Shown: one piece after another, positions 33,956 to 42,673 of the stretch | Position numbering within the stretch: the first letter of the stretch is position 1 | Layout: each line of letters begins with the position of its first letter | Assembly (NCBI RefSeq): GCF_900106035.1 | Contig: NZ_FNUC01000003.1 | Span: 1,550,001 to 1,614,000 of the forward strand | Source of the DNA: Jiangella alba | GTDB lineage: Bacteria > Actinomycetota > Actinomycetes > Jiangellales > Jiangellaceae | DNA length: 64,000 nucleotides | Direction of reading: 5' to 3' | Made by a program: the position numbers and the translations under genes | Notes under the pieces: model-generated | The model's input: the letters and a program-made list of their open reading frames with translations, nothing else | Told to the model about the DNA's origin: nothing | The model's database searches: none

Positions 33956-35572
33956 GTGCCCGCGAACGACGTGACCCAGGTGGCCGACGACTACCTCCGC
34001 GACCTCGCCGAGCTCGACCCGTACGCCGCGCAGGCGCTGGGCCGCACCTCGTCGTCGCTGATCGAGGACCTCTCGCCCGACGCGTTCGCGCGGCGGCACG
34101 CGGTGACGGCGCGGGCGGCGGCCCGGCTGGCCGCGGCCGAGCCGTCCGGGTTCCGGGAGCGTGTGCTGCGCGAGGCGCTGGCCGAGCGGCTGGCCAGCGA
34201 CGTCGCGCTGTACGAGGCCGGCTTCACGACGGCGCTGCTGGCGCCGCTGGCGACGCCGGTGCACTGGGTCCGGCAGACGTTCGACGACCTGCCGGGCGAC
34301 GACTGGGACGCGATCGGCCGCGAGCTGGCCCGGGTGCCGGTGGCGCTGCGGGAGTACGCGGCGACGCTGACGGCGTCGGCGGATCGCGGGCACGTGGCGG
34401 CCCGCCGGCAGGTGCTGGCCGTGGCCGCGCAGTGCGACGGCTGGGTGCGTGACGGTTTCTACCCGTCCCTGGTGACCGCGCAGCCGGCACTGGCCGGGCC
34501 GGCCGCCGCGGCGGCGGAGGCGACGGCGGGGTTCGCGGCGTTCCTGCGCGACGACCTGCTGCCGCGGGCCGGGACCCGCGACGGCGTCGGGCGCGAGCGG
34601 TACGAGGTGACGTCGGCGGCGTTCCTCGGCGCGCGGATCGACGTCGAGGAGACCTACGCGTGGGGCTGGTCCGAGCTGGCCGCGCTGACGGCCCGGGCGC
34701 GCGCCGTCGCCGCGTCCATCGTCGCCTCCGGTGACGTTGACGACGCGGTGCGGGCGCTGGACGCCGACCCGTCCGGTGTCATCGACGGCGTGCCCGCCCT
34801 GGAGGCGTGGCTCCAGCAGCGCGTCGACGAGACCATGGACGCCGTCGCCGGCACCCACTTCGACGTCCCGGACCGCACCCGCCGCGTGGAGTGCCGCGTC
34901 ACCCCGTCCGCGTCGGGCGTCATGTACTACGTGCCGGCCGACCCGGGGCTGACCCGGCCCGGGCGGGTCTGGTGGACGCTGCCGGACGGCGTCACGCGGG
35001 CGCACACGTGGCGCGAGGTGTCGACGCTGCACCACGAGGGCGTCCCGGGGCACCACCTGCAGCACGCCGTCACGCTGGGGCTCGACGACCTGCATCCGTG
35101 GCAGCGGTCGCTGTGCCACGTGCACGGCTACGCCGAGGGCTGGGCGCACTACGCCGAGGAGCTGGCCGACGAGCTGGGGCTGGTGCGGACGCCGGGCGAG
35201 CGGCTCGGGATGATCTTCGCGCAGCTCTGGCGCGCCGTCCGCGTCGTCGTCGATCTGGGGCTGCACCTGGACCTCCCGATCCCGCGTGGCAACGGGCTGG
35301 TCGACGGCGAGCGGTGGACGCCGGAGCTGGGCGCCCGCCTGCTGGTGGACGTCGCGCGGGTGGACCCGCGGACGGCGGCGTTCGAGGTCGACCGGTACCT
35401 CGGCTGGCCGGGCCAGGCGCTGGCGTTCCGGGTCGGGGCCCGGCTGTGGCGCGATGCCCGCGCTTCGTCGTCGCTGGACCCGCGCCGCTTCCACGCCGCC
35501 GCGCTGGGGCTCGGGCCGGTGGGGCTCGGCCCGCTGCGGACGCTGCTCAGCGACCTGCCACCAGCTCCGTGA
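33956..35572 (+). CDS. DUF885 family (HExxH-type) protein
   Basis: A 538-residue mainly helical protein with the metallopeptidase-like motif HHEGVPGHHLQ (around residue 361) followed by a conserved Glu in GYAEGWAHYAEEL, the M3-like zincin pattern of the DUF885 family. No signal peptide is seen, so it is cytoplasmic. TAGCCT ends six bases before GTG 33956, as in leaderless genes. Its last 26 bases overlap the end of the convergent TetR gene. The substrate is unknown; peptides are likely. Confidence 0.88.
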   Translation: MPANDVTQVADDYLRDLAELDPYAAQALGRTSSSLIEDLSPDAFARRHAVTARAAARLAAAEPSGFRERVLREALAERLASDVALYEAGFTTALLAPLATPVHWVRQTFDDLPGDDWDAIGRELARVPVALREYAATLTASADRGHVAARRQVLAVAAQCDGWVRDGFYPSLVTAQPALAGPAAAAAEATAGFAAFLRDDLLPRAGTRDGVGRERYEVTSAAFLGARIDVEETYAWGWSELAALTARARAVAASIVASGDVDDAVRALDADPSGVIDGVPALEAWLQQRVDETMDAVAGTHFDVPDRTRRVECRVTPSASGVMYYVPADPGLTRPGRVWWTLPDGVTRAHTWREVSTLHHEGVPGHHLQHAVTLGLDDLHPWQRSLCHVHGYAEGWAHYAEELADELGLVRTPGERLGMIFAQLWRAVRVVVDLGLHLDLPIPRGNGLVDGERWTPELGARLLVDVARVDPRTAAFEVDRYLGWPGQALAFRVGARLWRDARASSSLDPRRFHAAALGLGPVGLGPLRTLLSDLPPAP

Positions 35573-36125
35573 GCGCGCCGATCAGCCCGTCGGCGTCGTA
35601 GCCGTCCAGCACCCCGGGCAGGGTGAGGTTCTCGACGATCAGCCAGCTCAGCGCCAGGTACAGCAGCACGACGGTGGTGTCGTCGCCGGGCAGCCCCGAC
35701 TCCCGGTGCGCGGCGATGTTCTGCTCGAGGTTGTCGCGCATGGTCGCCGTCAGGGACGCGCGGATCTCCGGACGGCGGATCGCCTCCAGCCGCAGTTCGA
35801 GCAGCGCCAGGTACTCCGTCCGTTCCGCTGACAGCCGGTGGTACATCGCCGTGAGCTCGTGCCGCAGCACGCCGGGGGAGGGCTCGGGCCGGGTGCGCAG
35901 CATCTCGGCGACCGTCGCGTCGTCGGGGCGGAGCCGGACGTGGATACGCTCGGCGGCCTGCCCCAGCAGCGCGTTCCGGTTCGCGAAGTAGTTCGACGCC
36001 GTGCCCGCCGGCACCCCCGCCGCCCCGTCGACCGCGCGGAACGTCAGCCCCCGTGCGCCGTCGCGGGCCAGCACCTCGATCGCGGCGTCCACCAACGCCG
36101 TCCGTCGTTCCGGGTTCTGCGCCAT
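35547..36125 (-). CDS. TetR-family transcriptional regulator
   Basis: A 192-residue regulator with an N-terminal HTH (RRTALVDAAIEVLARDGARGLTFRAVDGAAGVPAGTASNYFANRNALL) and a C-terminal helical ligand domain. It is divergent from the reductase-like gene at 36204, with palindromes between the two starts that overlap the -10 region, the classic layout of autorepression plus control of the neighbour. The inducer is unknown. Confidence 0.92.
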   Translation of the reverse strand: MAQNPERRTALVDAAIEVLARDGARGLTFRAVDGAAGVPAGTASNYFANRNALLGQAAERIHVRLRPDDATVAEMLRTRPEPSPGVLRHELTAMYHRLSAERTEYLALLELRLEAIRRPEIRASLTATMRDNLEQNIAAHRESGLPGDDTTVVLLYLALSWLIVENLTLPGVLDGYDADGLIGALTELVAGR

Positions 36126-36140
36126 GATCTCCCCTCGGAC

Positions 36141-36183
36141 TTGACAACCACTACGCCTAGAGTACTACAACTGAAGTAGTTGT
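36141..36183 (+). promoter_or_regulatory. Promoter with TetR-type operator
   Basis: TTGACA at 36141-36146 serves as a good -35, with the -10 region 17 bp downstream. Two overlapping inverted repeats cover the -10: ACTAC-N7-GTAGT (36164-36180) and ACAACT-N5-AGTTGT (36167-36183). Binding of the adjacent TetR protein there would block transcription of the reductase gene. Confidence 0.7.
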
Positions 36184-36203
36184 TGCTGACTTCAGGAGGA
36201 ACC

Positions 36204-36806
36204 ATGCGATCGCTCGTCTACTACGTCGCCTCGACCATCGACGGCTTCATCGCCGGCCCCGGCTCCGAGGTCGACTTCTTCTCCGCCGACGGCGACCACG
36301 TGGCCGCCATCGGCGAGGAGTACCCGGAGACCATCCCGGTGCACTTTCGCTCCGTGCTCGGCATCGACCCGCCGAACCGCACCATCGACACCGTCCTCGA
36401 AGGCCGCGGCTCCTACCAGTTCGGCCTCGACGACGGTGTCGCGAACGCCTACCCGCACCTGCGCCACCTGGTGTTCTCCCGAACCCTCGGGACCGCCCCC
36501 GACCCAGCCGTCGAGGTGGTCGCGACCGACCCGGTGGCGCGGGTGCGCGCCCTGAAACGTGAGCCCGGCGGGCGCATCTGGCTCTGCGGCGGCGGTGAGA
36601 TCGCCGGCGTGCTGCGCGACGAGATCGACGAGCTGGCGATCAAGATCTACCCGGTCGCGATCGGCTCCGGCCGCCCCCTCTTCGGCGCGGCCGGCTTCGC
36701 GCCGCACCAGTTCCGGGTCGCCTCCAGCCGCACCTTCGACGACGGTGTCGTCTTCGTCCACTACGCCCGCCAGCCCGCCCATGATCATCCAGGATTTGGG
36801 GCGTGA
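36204..36806 (+). CDS. Dihydrofolate reductase-like (RibD C-terminal) family protein
   Basis: A 200-residue protein of the RibD_C/YyaP-YwjB type. It opens MRSLVYYVASTIDGFIAGP and contains the NADPH-binding-like GGRIWLCGGGEIAGVL and the final IGSGRPLFG. ATG 36204 follows AGGAGG. It is controlled, by layout, by the divergent TetR regulator. NAD(P)H-dependent reductase activity is inferred from the fold; the substrate is unknown. Its last codons overlap a 48-bp palindrome that may act as terminator. Confidence 0.88.
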   Translation: MRSLVYYVASTIDGFIAGPGSEVDFFSADGDHVAAIGEEYPETIPVHFRSVLGIDPPNRTIDTVLEGRGSYQFGLDDGVANAYPHLRHLVFSRTLGTAPDPAVEVVATDPVARVRALKREPGGRIWLCGGGEIAGVLRDEIDELAIKIYPVAIGSGRPLFGAAGFAPHQFRVASSRTFDDGVVFVHYARQPAHDHPGFGA

Positions 36807-36830
36807 TCACACCCCGAAACCTGGACGATC
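36783..36830. terminator. 48-bp palindrome at the end of the reductase gene
   Basis: GATCaTCCAGG ... CCTGGAcGATC form outer arms. Inside, GGGG pairs with CCCC around a self-complementary GTGATCAC. The element spans the last eight codons and the 24 bp after the stop. It could be a terminator or a protein binding site; no T-run follows. Confidence 0.6.
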
Positions 36831-37215
36831 TTGGAGCGGCAGCGGCCAGCGAACACCAAGCCGAGCGGAGCCGGTAGCCACACCCGAAGTGGCCAGTGAG
36901 CGGCCAGCGAACGGCGACCCACAGCGGAGTCGGTCGCCGGAACCCCACCCAGCAAGGGCGAGCGGCCAGCGGACCAGGAGCACAGCGGGCAGGGGAGCCG
37001 GGCCCATGGTTCGGCCGGCCCCTTGACGCTGCTTGAACCGGGGGCGCGGGCGGCCGGGTCAAGCGGTCCTCCGCCGCGCGAAGCGCCAAGCAAGAGGTCC
37101 GCTTGAGGCGGCCTCCTGCGCCCCCGACCATCGAGAGCAGCAGGGGGCTGGCCCACGCGGCAGACCCAGCCAACGCGAGCCCGGCGAACCCGAGCCCGGC
37201 GACCCCGGCCAACCG
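36831..37215. repeat. Dispersed hairpin-bearing repeat, copy B, with degenerate 60-bp units
   Basis: A non-coding stretch. The first 135 bp hold two to three degenerate units related to the 18391-18798 array (GGCCAGCGAAC, AGCGGAG(C/T)CGGT and GAGCGGCCAGCG recur). From 36994 to 37200 the sequence closely matches 18829-19041. The 30-bp inverted repeat lies at 37042-37071 / 37094-37123, and one base change against copy A turns a G-C pair into a G-U pair, keeping the stem. Confidence 0.85.
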
Positions 37216-38976
37216 CTACGGCTGAGGAACAGGCGGCGGCTGCCACGCCCTCGGCGTCGTCCGGGTGGCGGGGAAGAGGAGGTCGACGAAGCGGGCGGCG
37301 GTGGGTTGGGGCTCGTGGTTGGCGAGGCCGGGCCGCTCGTTCGCCTCGATCAGCACGTACTCCTCGCCCTCCGGGCTGGGCACGATCATGTCCAGCCCGG
37401 TCACCGGGATGTCGATCGCCTCGCTGGCCGCCACCGCGGCCGCCGCGAGCGTCGGGTGCAGCGACGCCGTCACGTCGTGGATCGTCCCGCCGGTGTGCAG
37501 GTTGGCCGTGCGCCGGACCCGCAGCGCCACGCCCTCGGGCAGCACGTCGCCCAGTCCGTACCCGGCGGCGCGCAGGGTCTCCACCGTCGTGTCGTCCACC
37601 GGCACCCGGGACTCGCCGCCGGTCGCGGCGGAGCGGCGCCGGCTGTGTGCGTCGATCAGGTCGGCGACGGTCTGCCGGCCGGTGCCGTACACCGTCGCGG
37701 GGCGGCGGACGGCGGCGGCGACGACCTCGTGGCCGATGACGACGATGCGCAGGTCCTCGCCGTCGACGCACTCCTCGATGAGGACGTCGGGGCAGAACGT
37801 CTGGGCCAGCGACACCGCCGAGGCGAGCGCGGCCGGGGACGTCACCCCGACGGTGATGCCGCGGCCCTGCTCGCCGCGGACCGGCTTGACCACCGCCTCG
37901 CCGACCTCGGCGAGGAACGCGGCGTCGGCCTCGGCGGAGGAGGCGCTGACGCCGCGCGGCACCGACAGCCCGGCCCGTTGGAAGATCCGCCGGGTCAGCT
38001 GCTTGTCGTCGCAGCGGCTCATCGCGACCGCCGTCGTCAGCTCGGACAGCGACTCGCGGGTGACGATGCGCCGCCCGCCGTGCGACAGCCGCAGCTCGCC
38101 GCTCTCGGCGTCGGTGATCTCGACCAGGATGCCGCGCCGCCGCGCCTCGTCGGCGATGATCTTCGCGTACGGGTTCAGCTCCGTCTCCGCGGGCCCGGCC
38201 ACGTACAGCGGCTCGTTGATCGGGTTCTTCCGCTTCACCGCGAACACCGGCACCCGCTGGAACCCGAGCCTGGTGTACAGCCTGATCGCCGGGTCGTTGT
38301 CGTGCAGGACGGAGAGGTCGAGGTGGTCGCGGCCGCGGCCGATGTACCGCTCGGCCAGCACCCGCACCAGCGCCTCCCCGACGCCGGGGATGGTGCTCTG
38401 CGGGTCGACGGCGAGGCTCCACAGGCTGGCGCCGTTGTCGGGGTCGTCGAACGCGCGGACGTGGTCGACGCCGGTGACGGTGCCGACGACGGCGCCGGTG
38501 CGCTCGTCCTGCGCCACCAGGTAGGTGAACGTCGGCGTGCGCTGGTTGCCCCACATGAGCGCGGTGTCGCCGGTGACCATGCCGCGGCCCGCGTACAGCC
38601 GGTTGATCTCCTCGGCGTCGGCCAGTTCGCTCATCTTGCGGACGAACACGCCGGAGACGGGGTTGCGCCGCGGCCGGTAGCGGTGCAGCTCCAGCCGGTA
38701 CGTCAGCGACGGGTCGATGAACAGCTCACCGGGCGCGTGTGACACCAGCACGTGCGGGTCGGCGACGTACATGGCGATGTCGCGGCGGCCCTCCTCCTCG
38801 GCCCGGAGCAGGTCGATGACGTGCCGCGGGTCGTCGAAGGTCTGCGCGAACACCAGCCGGCCCCACGCGAGGTCGACCAGGACGTCGCGCTTCATGTCCC
38901 GGACGAGGTGTTCCGGCGCCTCTTTCCACGGCGTGCTCCACAGCGAATGCTGGCCCCTTCGCCGGGGATCGGTCAC
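37216..38976 (-). CDS. ngg: N-acetylglutaminylglutamine synthetase (GNAT plus ATP-grasp)
   Basis: A 586-residue two-domain enzyme of the NAGGN osmolyte pathway. A GNAT acetyltransferase domain occupies about residues 95-250 (VVGTVTGVDH, SLAVDPQSTIPGVGEALVRVLAERY), and an ATP-grasp ligase about 280-575 (VVKPVRGEQGRGITVGV, YVLIEANERPGLANHEP). It acetylates glutamine and joins it to a second glutamine. GTG 38976 overlaps the stop of the amidotransferase (GTGA), so the two are coupled. The C-terminus is proline-rich and runs up to repeat copy B. Confidence 0.9.
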   Translation of the reverse strand: MTDPRRRGQHSLWSTPWKEAPEHLVRDMKRDVLVDLAWGRLVFAQTFDDPRHVIDLLRAEEEGRRDIAMYVADPHVLVSHAPGELFIDPSLTYRLELHRYRPRRNPVSGVFVRKMSELADAEEINRLYAGRGMVTGDTALMWGNQRTPTFTYLVAQDERTGAVVGTVTGVDHVRAFDDPDNGASLWSLAVDPQSTIPGVGEALVRVLAERYIGRGRDHLDLSVLHDNDPAIRLYTRLGFQRVPVFAVKRKNPINEPLYVAGPAETELNPYAKIIADEARRRGILVEITDAESGELRLSHGGRRIVTRESLSELTTAVAMSRCDDKQLTRRIFQRAGLSVPRGVSASSAEADAAFLAEVGEAVVKPVRGEQGRGITVGVTSPAALASAVSLAQTFCPDVLIEECVDGEDLRIVVIGHEVVAAAVRRPATVYGTGRQTVADLIDAHSRRRSAATGGESRVPVDDTTVETLRAAGYGLGDVLPEGVALRVRRTANLHTGGTIHDVTASLHPTLAAAAVAASEAIDIPVTGLDMIVPSPEGEEYVLIEANERPGLANHEPQPTAARFVDLLFPATRTTPRAWQPPPVPQP

Positions 38977-40769
38977 CGGGTCACGCCCTCGCCGGGCAGC
39001 TGCGTCTGCAGCCACAGCTCGAGCAGGCCCAGCTGCCACAGCCGGTTCCCGCGCAGGGGAGTGAGGTCGGCGTTCGGATCCTGCCGCAGCCGGTCGACGT
39101 ACTCGGGCCGGAACAGGCCGCGGTCGCGGGCGGCGGCGGAGTGCAGGGCGTCCTCGACGAGCTCGAGGTACGGGCCCTGCAGGTACTTCAGCGCCGGCAC
39201 CGGGAAGTAGCCCTTCGGCCGGTCGATCACCTCGTGCGGGATGACCCGGCGGGCGGCCTCCTTCAGCACGCCCTTGCCCTCCTGCGCCAGCTTCAGCTCC
39301 GGCGGGCACTGCGCGGCCAGCTCGACCAGCTCGTGGTCGAGGAACGGCACCCGCGCCTCCAGCCCCCACGCCATGGTCATGTTGTCGACCCGCTTGACCG
39401 GGTCGTCGGTGAGCATGATCTGGGTGTCCAGCCGCAGCGCCGCGTCGACGGCGGTCTCGGCGCCGTCGCGGGTGAAGTGCTCGCGGACGAAGTCGAGGCT
39501 GACGGCGCCGTCGGTGAGGTAGGCGGGCGCGACGACCTCGGCCATCGCGGCGTGGTCGCGGTCGAGGAACGCCTTCGCGTAGGTGCCGACGGCGTCGGCG
39601 CGGCCGACACCGGCCAGCGGCGGGTACCAGTGGTAGCCGGCGAACACCTCGTCGGCGCCCTGCCCGGACTGCACCACCTTGACGTGCCGGCTGACCTCCT
39701 TGCTGAGCAGGTAGAACGCGACGGCGTCGTGGCTGACCATCGGCTCGCTCATGGCGGCGATCGCGTCGCCCAGCGACGGCAGCAGGTCGGCGCCGACGCG
39801 GATGCGGTGGTGGTCGGTGGCGAACTCGCGGGCGATGACGTCGGAGTACTTGAACTCGTCGCCCTCCTCGCCGCCGACCGCGTCGAACCCGATGCTGAAC
39901 GTGTTGAGGCCGGTCTGGCCCTCCTGCGCGAGCAGCCCCACCACCAGGCTGGAGTCGAGGCCGCCGGAGAGCAGCACGCCGACCGGGACGTCGGCGACCA
40001 GGCGACGACGGACAGCGACACGGAGGCTTTCCAGGACGGCCTCCTCCCAGTCGGTGTCCGACCAGGCGGCCTTCGCGGGGTCGCGGGTGAAGGACGGGTC
40101 CCAGTAGACCCGTTCGCGGCTGGCGCCGCCGGGCTCGACGACGCGGACGGTGGCGGGCGGCAGCTTGCGGACGCCGGCGAGGATCGTGTGCGGTGCGGGG
40201 ACGACGGCGTGCCAGGACAGGTAGTGGTGCAGCGCGACCGGGTCGATGGAGGTGTCGACGCCGCCGGCCCGGACCAGCGCCGGCAGCGTGCTGGCGAAGC
40301 GCAGCCGCTCGGGCGTCTCGGCGAGGTACAGCGGCTTGATGCCGAGGCGGTCGCGGGCCAGCACCAGCCGGCCGGTGTCGCGCTCGTGGATCGCCAGCGC
40401 GAACATGCCGATGAGGTGGTCGACGAAGTCCTCGCCCCAGCGGTGGTACGCCTTGCCGATGACCTCGGTGTCGGACGTGGAGAAGAACCGGTAGCCGTGC
40501 CCGCTCAGCTCGTCGCGCAGCTCACGGTAGTTGTAGATGCAGCCGTTGAAGACGACGGCCAGGCCCAGCTCGGCGTCGATCATCGGCTGGTGGCCGTGTG
40601 GGGAGAGGTCGATGATGGACAGCCGGCGATGGCCCAGCGCCAGCGACCCGTGCGCGTAGGCGCCGGAGTCGTCGGGCCCTCGGGCCACCATGGCGTCGCA
40701 CATGAGGCCGACCGAGGCGAGGTCGGCGGGGCGGTTGTCGAACCTGAATTCTCCGGTGAGACCGCACAT
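38973..40769 (-). CDS. asnO: N-acetylglutaminylglutamine amidotransferase (asparagine synthetase-like)
   Basis: A 598-residue class II glutamine amidotransferase. Cys2 is the nucleophile, GHRRLSIIDL and FNGCIYNYRELRDEL belong to the glutaminase domain, and the synthetase domain has the PP-loop motif LLSGGLDSS. The product of the synthetase is amidated to N-acetylglutaminylglutamine amide, a compatible solute. ATG 40769. It is the first gene of the two-gene operon. Plain asparagine synthetase is the alternative, but the coupled GNAT/ATP-grasp gene argues for NAGGN. Confidence 0.92.
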   Translation of the reverse strand: MCGLTGEFRFDNRPADLASVGLMCDAMVARGPDDSGAYAHGSLALGHRRLSIIDLSPHGHQPMIDAELGLAVVFNGCIYNYRELRDELSGHGYRFFSTSDTEVIGKAYHRWGEDFVDHLIGMFALAIHERDTGRLVLARDRLGIKPLYLAETPERLRFASTLPALVRAGGVDTSIDPVALHHYLSWHAVVPAPHTILAGVRKLPPATVRVVEPGGASRERVYWDPSFTRDPAKAAWSDTDWEEAVLESLRVAVRRRLVADVPVGVLLSGGLDSSLVVGLLAQEGQTGLNTFSIGFDAVGGEEGDEFKYSDVIAREFATDHHRIRVGADLLPSLGDAIAAMSEPMVSHDAVAFYLLSKEVSRHVKVVQSGQGADEVFAGYHWYPPLAGVGRADAVGTYAKAFLDRDHAAMAEVVAPAYLTDGAVSLDFVREHFTRDGAETAVDAALRLDTQIMLTDDPVKRVDNMTMAWGLEARVPFLDHELVELAAQCPPELKLAQEGKGVLKEAARRVIPHEVIDRPKGYFPVPALKYLQGPYLELVEDALHSAAARDRGLFRPEYVDRLRQDPNADLTPLRGNRLWQLGLLELWLQTQLPGEGVTR

Positions 40770-40870
40770 GTGTTTCGAGCCTACCCACCCTTCCGTTCCC
40801 GGGCGCGGGGAACGGGCGCCCCCGATTCCCTTCTGGTGAGGGGTACCCCCAGTTCACGCCCCGAAACGCA

Positions 40871-40912
40871 GTTCGGCGGCGGCGCTCTCCGTGAGATGCG
40901 CCACCGCCGAAC
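40871..40912 (-). terminator. Hairpin terminator after the trypsin-like protease gene
   Basis: A 15-bp stem (GTTCGGCGGCGGCGC / GCGCCACCGCCGAAC, one mismatch) with a 12-nt loop, starting 34 bp beyond the protease stop on the minus strand. It also insulates the asnO promoter further on. Confidence 0.75.
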
Positions 40913-40946
40913 CGGTGGATCTGTGCTACCTAGCCAGGTGCTCGGC

Positions 40947-42295
40947 TCAGACGTTCGAGCCGTTCACACGGCGGCGGGCCGCGAAGGCCGCACCGGCGCC
41001 ACCAGCGGCCAGCAGCATGGCCAGGCCGATCATGGTGGTGGTGTTCGAACCGGTGTCGGGCAGCTCCTCGCCGTCGTCGTCACCCGGGTCCTCGGTGGGC
41101 GTCGCGGACGGGGTCTCGCTCGGCTCCTCGGTCGGGGTCTCGGTCGGCGTCGGGGTGGGCTCCTCGGCCTCCGTCACCGTGATGGTGACGGTGGCGGGGA
41201 TGCCGTCGGTGTGGCCGTCGTTGGCGAGGTACAGGAAGGTGTCCTCACCGGTGAAGCCCTCGGCCGGGGTGTAGACCAGCGTCGTGAGGGTCTCGTCGTC
41301 GGTGGTCAGCGAGCCGGACTCGGCCTCGCTCACCTTGAACGTGACGTCGTCGCCGTCGGCGTCGTCGGCCGTCAGCGTGATCTCGACCGGCTCGCCGGCG
41401 GTGGTCTCGATCTGGACGTCGGCGACCTCGGCCGAAGCGTTGCCGTCGAGGACGGCGGCGATGCTGTCGGTGACGGCGCTCAGCTGGGTGTAGACACCCG
41501 GGATGCCCGGGCGGGCGCAGCCCTCGCCCCAGCTCACGACGCCGACCTGGAGGTACTCGCCGTTCTCCTCGACGAGCAGCGGGCCACCGGAGTCGCCCTG
41601 GCAGCTGTCGACGCCGCCCTGCTCGAGGTCACCGGCGCACAGCTCGACCTCGGGGCTGGTCTGGATGCCGATGGCCTCGTAGGCCGCGACGCACTCGTCG
41701 TCGCTGACGCCCGGCACGTCGACCTCGAGCAGCACGTCGCTGGCGTCGCCGCCCTCGGACGTGGCGCCCCAGCCGATGACGCGGAAGGTCTCGGACGCGT
41801 CGAACGAGTCGTCGGAGACGATGTCGACCGGGGTGGCGACCTCGGCCGGCACCTCTTCGCTCAGCTGGACCAGCGCCCAGTCGTTCGGGATGCCGGAGAT
41901 GTTGCCCGAGCTCACGGACTCGGACGTGAACGTCTGGATGTCGGGGCTGGTGAGGTCGACCGAGCCGAAGTGCGCGACGATGCCGTCGGTCGGGCCGGAG
42001 CCGTTGACGCAGTGCGCGGCGGTGAGGATGACGTCAGGCTCGATCAGCGAGCCGCCACAGGCGAACTGGTCGTCGATGACGAGGTACGTGACGAACGGGT
42101 ACTCGCCCTCGGGGCGGGAGCGCCGCCGACGATCTTCGTCTCGAAGTCGGCGGGAGAGCTCTGGACGATGAGGGACTCCTGCGGAATCTCCTCGGCCGCG
42201 GCTGCGGTGCCGGCGGCGCTCATGACGGTGAGGCCCGTGACCAGGGCCGCCGTCAGCGCGCCCGCAGCGCGGACGCGCGCGCGGAAGGTAGTCAC
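40947..42295 (-). CDS. Secreted, sortase-anchored trypsin-like protease (frameshifted)
   Basis: An S1-family serine protease with signal peptide (GTG 42295 after GGAGA; ALTAALVTGLTVMSAAGTAAA), propeptide and mature start KIVGG. The catalytic triad is His in TAAHC, Asp in NDWALVQL and Ser in GDSGGPLL. After it come a cadherin-like beta domain (ITLTADDADGDDVTFKV), a Pro/Thr linker and an LPDTG sorting signal with hydrophobic tail and RRR, so it is cell-wall linked. One base is missing near 42111-42118 (CCCGCCCC run): the signal peptide/IVGG part and the rest are in different frames. This is either a sequencing error or a recent pseudogene. Confidence 0.85.
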
Positions 42296-42673
42296 ACTGT
42301 CTCCAATTCACATGAATGTCAGTTCAGCATCGAGCCCCCCGTCTCCGCGCGTGCCCGCGGACGACAGGAGGGCCCGAAATGCTGGGAATGCTACACGAGG
42401 CAGGGATCCGCGGGAACCAACGGGGGGTGAATCGCGTCTAACGCGTTTCCGGCCCCCCGGAAGCCCCTGCCGATCGGTGCCACGCAGGGCCGGATCGCAC
42501 CGTCGCCGCACTGTCAGTGCAGGTCAGGGGCGTGTTCCGGGCCGGGTGACGGCCACGACCGACACGACCGGCAGGAGAAGGATGGCATGAATTGCCGCCA
42601 TGCCGGGCGTGTCGCGCCGGGATCGGCGCGGAAAATCGCCCGATGGCACCCGGGTGCCGCCGCTAGTGTCGGA
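42296..42673. other. Intergenic region between protease and valS
   Basis: A 378-bp divergent spacer. Apart from the protease ribosome site (42296-42312) and a TAGTGT -10 element for valS at 42664-42669, I see no clear gene, hairpin or tRNA-sensing leader. No T-box elements (specifier loop or TGGN antiterminator sequence) are recognisable. Confidence 0.5.

Noticed and set aside
36831-37215. Insertion sequence
   Set aside because: No transposase frame or terminal repeats with target duplication could be found; it is treated as a dispersed non-coding repeat.
42296-42673. T-box or other tRNA-sensing leader before valS
   Set aside because: No specifier loop or antiterminator sequence; the -10 element next to the start codon implies almost no leader.
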